DNA of 7,236 nt from Acidobacteriota bacterium (GTDB lineage Bacteria > Acidobacteriota > Terriglobia > Terriglobales > Acidobacteriaceae): NCBI GenBank assembly GCA_028873155.1, contig JAGWML010000154.1, positions 1 through 7,236 on the forward strand, read 5' to 3'. Below, piece by piece: positions 1 through 4,825 of the stretch. A program made the translations under genes and the position numbers. The stretch's first letter is position 1; the number at the start of each line of letters is the position of its first letter. The notes beneath the pieces were generated by a model. That model was not told the DNA's origin. It ran no database searches and saw only the letters and a program-made list of their open reading frames with translations.

Positions 1-1
1 G

Positions 2-382
2 CAACTCGGGATTGGTTTAATTGAGGCGAGGAAGAGGATTTTCAGACTTGCCGGGCTTCTTAAACACCGCGCTTTCCACCATGAAAAAGAGTGGAGACTT
101 GTTCTTCCAATTTCCCCAGACAAAGACAAAACAAACCTCATTCACCCGATTCGCTTTCGTCCCACAAATGCGACGCTGGTCCCGTACATAGCATTTCCGC
201 TCGGCGTGGTTCCTGCATCCTCCGACGCCGCAGCGTTACCAACTGCTTTGCTTCCGATTAACGACGTGATGCTCGGCCCGGGTGTGAGCAAAGACGCTGA
301 GAGCGCCGCTCTGGCCTTCTTGAAATCAAATTCGATTAACGTTGTTCCCCGACTGTCTGATGTGCCGTATCGACAAGTCTGA
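2..382 (+). CDS. DUF2971 family protein, C-terminal part (5' end outside window)
   Basis: Reading from base 2 gives 126 residues with no stop until TGA at 380-382; the start codon lies upstream of the window. The order of motifs fits the C-terminal half of DUF2971: KHRAFHHEKEWRLV (residues 21-34 of the fragment), then IRFRPTNATLVPYIAFPL, then a LLPINDVMLGPGVSKDAES block, then AALAFLKSNSI, ending in RLSDVPYRQV. The KHxxFxxExEWRL core and the final S-x-x-PYR are the most diagnostic parts. DUF2971 proteins have no settled biochemical role; they are often found in variable, phage-related or defence-related regions. The fragment is visibly poorer in GC than the genes at 1671-6385, so it may be part of an acquired segment. 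Its stop is 3 bp from the annotated end of the convergent RAYT gene. Family call from memory of the motifs; function unknown. Confidence 0.8.
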   Translation, partial: QLGIGLIEARKRIFRLAGLLKHRAFHHEKEWRLVLPISPDKDKTNLIHPIRFRPTNATLVPYIAFPLGVVPASSDAAALPTALLPINDVMLGPGVSKDAESAALAFLKSNSINVVPRLSDVPYRQV

Positions 383-385
383 AGG

Positions 386-1099
386 TCAGCGGAAGCTGCG
401 ATACGACCAAGAGTGCTCATCGAGGAAACGATTGGTACCGATATGTCTTTGGGCTGAATCTGGAGCGCCCACGCGGCGATGGCGGGTGGCGCACCCTTTC
501 CCTGCCAGTGAAGTGGATGCCCCATCCTTCGCTTCTTTCTGGCGAAGGGTGGGAGAGCACGAATCCCAACCGTCCTTTTTAATGTAACGGATAAGTTCGG
601 GGAGTTGATTGCCTCTGCGGAAGGCTGTCCATTGAGATTCAATCTCGACCACTCCAATCCGACCGATCGCATCGTGGCGGAAGCTCGACCATGGCCAGTC
701 TTCGGCCTTGGCGACCAGGCCGCGCGCAACCGGATTGCGGTGCATGCAGCGCAGCTTCTCGACGCGCTTCTCTTCGCTCCAGGCATTGAAATCATAGTAG
801 CGGCGCTGCCAGATCTGAACCTCCCCACGCTTTTTCAACCTGTGCGAGGTCTGCTGTTTCAAAACCTGGAGAGCAATCGATAGCGTCGACCGCCGCGGCT
901 CGCCGAGCAGCAGATGGACGTACTCCGGCATCAGAATATCTCCGGCTACCACAAAGCCGTACCGTCGACGCACCGCCTCGAACACAGCCTCGAAGAGGCT
1001 GTACGCCATCGGCGTGTCCGGCAGGGGTTGACGGCGATAGCAACTGAACGTCACGAAATGAAGGCAGCCGCACTGCTGGTAGCGGACCAGCTTCGCCAT
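386..1099 (-). CDS. RAYT-like (REP-associated Y1 tyrosine transposase) protein, active site lost
   Basis: A 237-residue protein of the Y1 transposase / RAYT family, whose active members nick single-stranded DNA at REP hairpins. Family landmarks are present in order: LHFVTFSCYRR (13-23), MPEYVHLLLGEP (58-69), IWQRRYYDFNAWS (96-108), EKLRCMHRNPVARGLV (114-129) and EDWPWSSFRH (133-142). Two catalytic positions are wrong: the HUH metal-binding pair is Y60-V-H62 instead of H-x-H (codon TAC at 920-922), and the catalytic Tyr before MHRNPV is C118 (codon TGC at 746-748). Each needs one transition from the expected codon. There is no frameshift or internal stop. Residues from about 176 on read through the REP hairpin and the 15-bp inverted repeat, so the last 60 or so residues are probably not an original domain. 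No clear ribosome binding site precedes the ATG. Probably a relic or a non-nicking DNA-binding protein. Confidence 0.8.
   Translation of the reverse strand: MAKLVRYQQCGCLHFVTFSCYRRQPLPDTPMAYSLFEAVFEAVRRRYGFVVAGDILMPEYVHLLLGEPRRSTLSIALQVLKQQTSHRLKKRGEVQIWQRRYYDFNAWSEEKRVEKLRCMHRNPVARGLVAKAEDWPWSSFRHDAIGRIGVVEIESQWTAFRRGNQLPELIRYIKKDGWDSCSPTLRQKEAKDGASTSLAGKGCATRHRRVGAPDSAQRHIGTNRFLDEHSWSYRSFR
481..495. repeat. 15-bp inverted repeat, left copy of RAYT unit
   Basis: GGCGGGTGGCGCACC is an exact reverse complement of 1218-1232. It lies outside the REP hairpin on the DUF2971 side. Together with the REP pair it makes a nested inverted arrangement around the RAYT core, which could mark the outer limits of a mobilised or duplicated unit. 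Confidence 0.7.
519..553. repeat. REP-type hairpin, copy downstream of RAYT
   Basis: An imperfect palindrome: CCCATCCTTCGC, a spacer of about 11 bases, then GCGAAGGGTGGG. Its reverse complement matches 1144-1178 at 33 of 35 positions. The two copies lie on either side of the RAYT core in opposite orientation, as in RAYT/REP pairs. This copy lies inside the 3' part of the RAYT reading frame. Confidence 0.8.
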
Positions 1100-1143
1100 A
1101 ACGGGAGAAATCTATACGAGCCGGGAAGAGAAGTTCGTGCCAG

Positions 1144-1178
1144 CCCACCCTTCGCTAGAAAAAAGCGAAGGATGGGGC
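1144..1178. repeat. REP-type hairpin, copy upstream of RAYT
   Basis: CCCACCCTTCGC, a loop of about 9 to 11 bases, then GCGAAGGATGGGGC. It is the inverted partner of 519-553, with two mismatches, and begins 45 bp upstream of the RAYT start codon. The pair can fold as two separate hairpins or pair with each other across the gene. Confidence 0.8.
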
Positions 1179-1217
1179 ACCCTCAGTTGTGTGTCGGTTG
1201 AAATTGTAAAAACTTAA

Positions 1218-1232
1218 GGTGCGCCACCCGCC
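1218..1232. repeat. 15-bp inverted repeat, right copy of RAYT unit
   Basis: GGTGCGCCACCCGCC is the exact inverted match of 481-495, placed 39 bp beyond the REP hairpin on the RAYT start side. The spacing to the REP differs from the left side (23 bp there), so the two flanks are not perfectly mirror-symmetric. Confidence 0.7.
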
Positions 1233-1259
1233 GACCGGCACCTTGTCCGGCGACCGCAT

Positions 1260-1440
1260 GAGAAAGGACAACCGCAGATCCTTCGACTCCCTTTGGTCGC
1301 TCAGGATGACAGGGTGTGGGGTGGGCCTGTGGTTTCCCGCTCATGACAGCCGATGCGCCGACGCGCATGGATGAGGCAGCCTGGGTTGATTGGTGAGTCA
1401 TCTTTCCCCGGTCCCCAACGGCGAGGGACCGGGGGCACCC
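1260..1440. repeat. Composite intergenic repeat, copy I (parts A-B-C-D)
   Basis: Part A (1260-1314) has the core AACCGCAGATCCTTCGACTC followed by CCTTTGGTCGCTCAGGATGACA. It holds an imperfect hairpin with arms ATCCT/AGGAT and CGAC/GTCG. Part B (about 1315-1380) contains GTGGTTTCCC and GACGCGCATGGATGA. Part C is GGGTTGATTGGTGAG, and part D is the GC hairpin at 1406-1434 followed by CACCCG. The same order of parts recurs at 2771-2957 and, without part A, at about 4613-4742. Confidence 0.75.
1406..1434. repeat. GC-rich hairpin (part D), copy I
   Basis: CCCCGGTCCC at 1406-1415 and GGGACCGGGG at 1425-1434 form a perfect 10-bp stem with a 9-base loop. No run of T follows, so a standard intrinsic terminator is not indicated. 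The same stem is intact at 2923-2949 and half present at 4714-4723. Confidence 0.75.
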
Positions 1441-1496
1441 GGCAACTGGCGTGATGCGCACAGTGTTGAAGATGAGGCACCGGGCAGGGGCTACGA

Positions 1497-1550
1497 GAGA
1501 AAAGCAACCGCAGATCCTTCGACTCCCTTTGGTCGCTCCGGATGACAGGG
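1497..1550. repeat. Part A repeat alone, copy 2
   Basis: Starts GAGAAAAGCAACCGCAG and matches part A elsewhere, with one change in the right arm (GGTCGCTCCGGATGACA instead of CTCAGGATGACA). That change breaks one position of the ATCCT/AGGAT stem. It is followed by unrelated sequence up to the next gene, with no B, C or D parts. A GATGAGG tag occurs about 25 bp before it, as it does before copy 3 and copy 4. Confidence 0.75.
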
Positions 1551-1659
1551 CATTGAGGTGGTGCGGATGGAGAACTACATGGAGCGCGGGCGGGCGCAGG
1601 TGCGGATGATCCTTGCTTCCTGCGACGTGAGTCATGGCGAGTGTGGTTGAATGGGGTGC

Positions 1660-1664
1660 GGAGG
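1660..1664 (+). promoter_or_regulatory. Ribosome binding site deciding the start at 1671
   Basis: GGAGG at 1660-1664 lies 6 bases before ATG 1671-1673. The in-frame GTG at 1641 has no comparable site and would add ten residues before the Tat motif, so the ATG is preferred. Confidence 0.7.
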
Positions 1665-1670
1665 CTGGCG

Positions 1671-2597
1671 ATGGTGTGGAGTGGAGCGATAACGCGGCGG
1701 GAATTTTTGCGGATGGTGGGCGGCGGAGCAGCGGCGGGAACTTTGTCGCGGAGCGTGTGGGCGGCAGGGCAGGCGGTGCCGGCGGGGATTCAGCTCTACA
1801 CAGTGGGCAGCGATCTGGAGAAAGACCCGGCGGGGACGCTGCAGAAGCTGCGGCAGATTGGGTTTGTTGAGGTGGAGACGGCGGGATTTGCGAAGCAGAC
1901 TCCGGCAGCGTTTCGCGCGCTGGTGCAGGAGGCGGGACTGCGTGCTCCGAGCGCGCACCTGATGTTTGGCTTTGAAGAGACAGACAAGCTGCTGGAGGAT
2001 GGGAAGACGCTGGGTGCGGAGTACGTGGTGAGCTCGATTTTGCCGCCGCGGAAGCCGGATGGCGGGATGCAGGGGGTGTTGCACCTGCTGAACACGCTGA
2101 CGGCGGCGGACTTTCACACGATGGCGTCGATGGCCAATGAGATTGGGCAGAAGGCGAAGGCGGCGGGGATGCAGTATGCGTATCACAACCACAACATCGA
2201 GTTTCGCGACCTGGGCGGGGGCGAGACGGGGTACGCGATTCTGCTGCGGGAGACGGACCCGGCGCTGGTGCAGTTTGAGGCGGATACGGGCTGGATGCGG
2301 GTGGGCGGCGCGGATCCGGTGAAGCTGATTGAGGCGCATGCGGCGCGGATTGCGATGCTGCACGTGAAGGACTTCAAACACCTGACGAAGCCGGTGACGG
2401 AGCTGATGGCGCCGGATGCTCCGCAGCCAACGGAGGTGGGCCGCGGCGAAGTGAATGTGAGGGCCATTGTGGCGGCGGGACGCAGGGCCGGCGTGCGGCA
2501 CATCTTTGTGGAGCAGGAGCCGCCGTTTACGGAGATGCCTGCGATGGAAGCGGCGGCGGTGGATTATGCGGCGCTGCGTCCGATGCTGAAAGGGTAG
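1671..2597 (+). CDS. Tat-exported sugar phosphate isomerase/epimerase-like TIM-barrel protein
   Basis: A 308-residue protein starting at ATG 1671. It has a twin-arginine signal (TRREFLRM, 8-15), a small-residue stretch GGGAAAGTL, and a likely cleavage region near VWAAGQA (29-35), so it should act outside the cytoplasm. The rest fits the xylose isomerase-like TIM-barrel family (AP endonuclease 2 fold). Its landmarks are GIQLYTVG at the first strand (39-46), GFVEVE (64-69), APSAHLMF (92-99), YHNHNIEF (171-178), FEADTGWM (202-209), MLHVKDF (229-235), EVGRGEVN (255-262) and FVEQE (279-283). D205, H231 and E281, with a residue of the HNHNIE segment, are the likely metal ligands by comparison with sugar epimerases. 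Length fits the family plus a signal. The substrate is unknown; relatives isomerise, epimerise or dehydrate free or oxidised sugars. It converges on the sigma-54 regulator across a repeat-filled gap. Confidence 0.88.
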   Translation: MVWSGAITRREFLRMVGGGAAAGTLSRSVWAAGQAVPAGIQLYTVGSDLEKDPAGTLQKLRQIGFVEVETAGFAKQTPAAFRALVQEAGLRAPSAHLMFGFEETDKLLEDGKTLGAEYVVSSILPPRKPDGGMQGVLHLLNTLTAADFHTMASMANEIGQKAKAAGMQYAYHNHNIEFRDLGGGETGYAILLRETDPALVQFEADTGWMRVGGADPVKLIEAHAARIAMLHVKDFKHLTKPVTELMAPDAPQPTEVGRGEVNVRAIVAAGRRAGVRHIFVEQEPPFTEMPAMEAAAVDYAALRPMLKG

Positions 2598-2644
2598 GGC
2601 GGCTGGTTGGGGGATGAGGTGGCTTCTCGGCGCAGCCTCAACGT

Positions 2645-2699
2645 GAGAAAAGCAACCGCAGATCCTTCGACTCCCTTTGGTCGCTCAGGATGACAAGGG
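2645..2699. repeat. Part A repeat alone, copy 3
   Basis: GAGAAAAGCAACCGCAG followed by the same hairpin core as copies 1 and 4, 48 bp after the stop of the isomerase-like gene. It is preceded by GATGAGGTGG at 2613-2622. A near-copy of this whole arrangement follows about 125 bp later (GATGAGGTGG at 2736, part A at 2771), so the gap includes a short tandem duplication. Confidence 0.75.
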
Positions 2700-2770
2700 G
2701 TGTTGTGGGGAGGGGTTTGGTTTTCCTGATTTGGCGATGAGGTGGTGGATTCCGACCTTAGTCGCGGCGT

Positions 2771-2957
2771 GAGAAAAGCAACCGCAGATCCTTCGGCTCC
2801 CTTTGGTCGCTCAGGATGACAGGGTGGGGAGTGGGGAGGGGTTCATGGTGTGCCGCCCGTGCCAGCTGCTGCGCGGACGCGCATGGATCGACGCACGCGG
2901 GTGATTGGCGATTCTTCCTTCTCCCGGTCCCCAAGGGCGAGGGACCGGGGGCACCCG
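2771..2957. repeat. Composite intergenic repeat, copy II (parts A-B-C-D)
   Basis: Part A is at 2771-2824, with one substitution in the core (CTTCGGCTCC for CTTCGACTCC). Part B includes GACGCGCATGGAT at 2876-2888. Part C is GGGTGATTGGCGA, and part D is the hairpin at 2923-2949 followed by CACCCG. The order is the same as at 1260-1440. It lies between the 3' ends of the isomerase-like gene and the convergent regulator; the rest of the gap from 2598 to 3031 shows nothing that looks coding. Confidence 0.75.
2923..2949. repeat. GC-rich hairpin (part D), copy II
   Basis: CCCGGTCCC (2923-2931) and GGGACCGGG (2941-2949) form a perfect 9-bp stem with a 9-base loop, CAAGGGCGA. It lies about 80 bp beyond the regulator stop. 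It could slow transcription from both convergent genes, but no T tract is present on either strand. Confidence 0.7.
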
Positions 2958-3031
2958 CACCTACAGGCACGTGGGATGGTGTGCTGCGGAACTTTCAAAA
3001 AGCAACTACAAGACTGGGAACGCGGCGGCGG

Positions 3032-4465
3032 TCAGGCGAGCTTGAGTTCGCGCATGCGACGCCAGAGCGTGGAGCGGCTGAGGCCGAGAGCTTTGGCGGT
3101 TTCGGCCTTTCTCCAGCGATGGGAGTCGAGCGCGGCGCGGAGACGCTCGTGCTCTGAGGGCGTGGGTGTGTGGCGTGCAGGCGTGGGTTGCCACTCCTGC
3201 GCGTGCGCGGCTTGCCCATCGGCGAGGGCGTGGTGCGCGAGGCGCAACTCTTCGGGCAGGTCCTCGGGGAGGATGGTCTCCATTTTGGCGACGGCGACGG
3301 CGTACTCCATGGCGTTGGAGAGCTCGCGGACGTTGCCGGGCCAGGAGTAATCGAGGAGGACGCGCATGGCCTGCGGGGAGATGCGGCGGACGAGGCCGCG
3401 CTGGCCGGCGACGCGGTTGAGCAGATTGAGGGCGAGCTGGGGAATGTCTTCGCGGCGGTGGCGGAGCGGAGGCACGTCGATGGGCACAACGCAGAGGCGG
3501 TAGTAGAGGTCTTCGCGGAGGCGGCCGTCGCGCAGGGCGGCGCGGAGTTCAACGTTGGTGGCGGCGATGATGCGGGCGTTGGTGGTGCGGGGGATGCTTT
3601 CGCCGACGCGCTCGTAGCGGTGCTCCTGGAGGACGCGCAGGAGCTTGACCTGGAGGAGCGGAGGCAGGTCGCCGATTTCGTCGAGGAAGAGGGTGCCGCC
3701 GGAGGCGAGCTCGAAGCGGCCGGTGCGGTCGCGGACGGCGCCGGTGAAGGCTCCGCGGACGTGGCCGAAGAGCTCGGACTCGAGGAGCTCGGAGGGCAGA
3801 GCGGCGCAGTTGACGGCGATGAAGGGGCCTGCGCTGCGCACGGAGTTCTGATGGATGGCGCGGGCGACGACCTCTTTGCCGGAGCCGCTTTCGCCGGTGA
3901 TGAGGACGGAGGCCTCGCTGTGCTGCAGGGTTTCAACGAGGCGGAAGATGCGCTGCATGGGCGGCGAACAGGCGATGGCGCCGGAGCAGGGCGAAGGGGA
4001 GTCAGAGCATGCGGGCTCCTCTTCGGCGGGGCGCATGAGGATGAGGTAGGCGACACGGGGATCGCAGATGGAGGAGCCGTCCTGGAGCATGGGAGCGGCG
4101 GTGATGGAGACGAGACGCTGGGCGCTGTCTCCGTAGCGCACGGTGGCGCGCCAGCCTTCGCGGCGGTGGCCTTGCGCGAGGGCCTGGCGAAGCGGGCTGC
4201 CGGGGCCGAAGCTGTCGTTGTCAAAGAGCGCGTCGGCGGGCTGTCCGCAGAGCGCGGCGGATGCGCCGGGCGCGAGGAGCTCGTCCAGCAGGTGGGAGAC
4301 GTGGACGATGTGGAAGCCGGGGTCGAGGCAGACGAAGGCGCGGCCGACGGAGGCAAGAGCGCGGGTGATGCCGTGGAGCGCCGCTTCAGTGAGCGGGTTG
4401 ATGGGTTGGCCAGTGAGGGGCAGTGCGGACGGAATGGGTTCGAGGAGGACGGAGTGAAGGCTCAT
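3032..4465 (-). CDS. Sigma-54-dependent enhancer-binding transcriptional regulator (PAS-like, AAA+, Fis HTH)
   Basis: A 477-residue cytoplasmic activator of RNA polymerase carrying sigma-54. The N-terminal 30-145 region looks like a PAS sensor (AFVCLDPGFHIVHVSHLLDE; later RLVSITAAPM and VAYLILMRP). The AAA+ domain (about 162-395) is complete: Walker A GESGSGKE (191-198), the sigma-54 contact loop GAFTGA (238-243), Walker B GTLFLDEI (257-264), sensor I RIIAATN (298-304), the arginine-finger region LREDLYYRL (316-324) and WPGNVREL (375-382). A linker of about 40 residues leads to a Fis-type helix-turn-helix (AETAKALGLSRSTLWRRMRE, 454-473). The start at 4465 is chosen because a weak AGGTG lies about 5 bases upstream and everything further upstream is antisense to GH1. 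With no receiver domain, it probably senses a small molecule or redox state rather than a kinase. It is divergent from GH1; targets unknown. Confidence 0.93.
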   Translation of the reverse strand: MSLHSVLLEPIPSALPLTGQPINPLTEAALHGITRALASVGRAFVCLDPGFHIVHVSHLLDELLAPGASAALCGQPADALFDNDSFGPGSPLRQALAQGHRREGWRATVRYGDSAQRLVSITAAPMLQDGSSICDPRVAYLILMRPAEEEPACSDSPSPCSGAIACSPPMQRIFRLVETLQHSEASVLITGESGSGKEVVARAIHQNSVRSAGPFIAVNCAALPSELLESELFGHVRGAFTGAVRDRTGRFELASGGTLFLDEIGDLPPLLQVKLLRVLQEHRYERVGESIPRTTNARIIAATNVELRAALRDGRLREDLYYRLCVVPIDVPPLRHRREDIPQLALNLLNRVAGQRGLVRRISPQAMRVLLDYSWPGNVRELSNAMEYAVAVAKMETILPEDLPEELRLAHHALADGQAAHAQEWQPTPARHTPTPSEHERLRAALDSHRWRKAETAKALGLSRSTLWRRMRELKLA

Positions 4466-4612
4466 GCGGCACCTGTGTCCAAGCTCAGGAGGCGCGGGCG
4501 GGCATCTTCTGGCCCGGCAAAGCGCGCTTCCGTCTGCTCGGGAGCGTCTTCCTGATTTTCGTGGACGAGGCGGGTTCCGGCATGTGTGCGCGGTCACAGG
4601 GGCGGGCTGGGA

Positions 4613-4742
4613 GTGACCAGAGGTGGGGAGGGTTTGTGGTTTCCCACCCATGCCGCTTGCTGCGGGGAGGCGCGCGTGAGTGGGGTAGCCGGGGTTGATT
4701 GTTGAGCTTCCGTCCCCGGTCCCCGACGGGCGCGCATGCGGG
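4613..4742. repeat. Composite intergenic repeat, copy III (parts B-C and half of D)
   Basis: GTGGTTTCCCACCCATG (about 4636-4652) matches part B of copy I. GGGGTTGATTGTTGAG (about 4691-4706) matches part C. CCCCGGTCCC at 4714-4723 is the left arm of hairpin D. The right arm GGGACCGGGG is missing, replaced by sequence leading to GCGCGCATGCGGG. Part A is absent; GTGACCAGAGGTGGGGAGGG lies where it would end. It occupies the divergent gap between regulator and GH1. The other 200 or so bases of 4466-4825 show no coding potential that I would trust. Confidence 0.6.
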
Positions 4743-4763
4743 TCGGCGCTGCATCCGTTGCTT

Positions 4764-4771
4764 GTGTACAC
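4764..4771. promoter_or_regulatory. Short palindrome GTGTACAC upstream of GH1, possible operator or -10 overlap
   Basis: A perfect 8-base palindrome 54 bp before the GH1 start, overlapping TACACT (4767-4772), which matches four of six bases of a sigma-70 -10 box. No convincing -35 box is found at the right distance. An 8-base palindrome can arise by chance, so this is a candidate only. Confidence 0.25.
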
Positions 4772-4814
4772 TGCGTTGGTTGAATGGTTGGACAGGAACG
4801 AGACTCTCAAACGC

Positions 4815-4819
4815 AGGAG
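4815..4819 (+). promoter_or_regulatory. Ribosome binding site of the GH1 gene
   Basis: AGGAG at 4815-4819, 6 bases before ATG 4826. It selects the start that puts the twin-arginine motif at residue 5, over the longer in-frame start at 4784 and the internal ATG at 4835. Confidence 0.75.
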
Positions 4820-4825
4820 AATTCG

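Noticed and set aside
142..828. Open frame of 228 codons on the minus strand over the first gene and the RAYT
   Set aside because: It runs antisense to the DUF2971 fragment and in another frame of the RAYT; its translation shows no family motif, whereas both overlapping genes do.
1604..1616. Possible sigma-54 promoter (GG near 1604, TTGC at 1613-1616) before the isomerase-like gene
   Set aside because: The GG and GC elements are 9 rather than 10 bases apart, a spacing that normally abolishes function. No better match was found before GH1 either.
1632..2501. Open frame of 289 codons on the minus strand over the isomerase-like gene
   Set aside because: Extreme Arg/His/Pro composition typical of an antisense shadow; the plus-strand gene has a Tat signal, a ribosome binding site and family motifs.
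1260..2824. Four direct copies of a roughly 54-bp repeat, considered as CRISPR-like
   Set aside because: Spacing is irregular (about 180 to 1100 bp), a gene lies among them, and each copy is an imperfect hairpin of REP type. No spacers or cas genes are seen.
2923..2949. GC hairpin D as an intrinsic terminator
   Set aside because: There is no T tract on either side, and the same hairpin occurs where no gene ends nearby (1406-1434), so it is better explained as a repeat module.
3170..4555. Open frame of 461 codons on the plus strand over the regulator
   Set aside because: Alanine/glycine/glutamate-rich antisense shadow caused by GC-rich third positions; the regulator on the other strand has every AAA+ motif.
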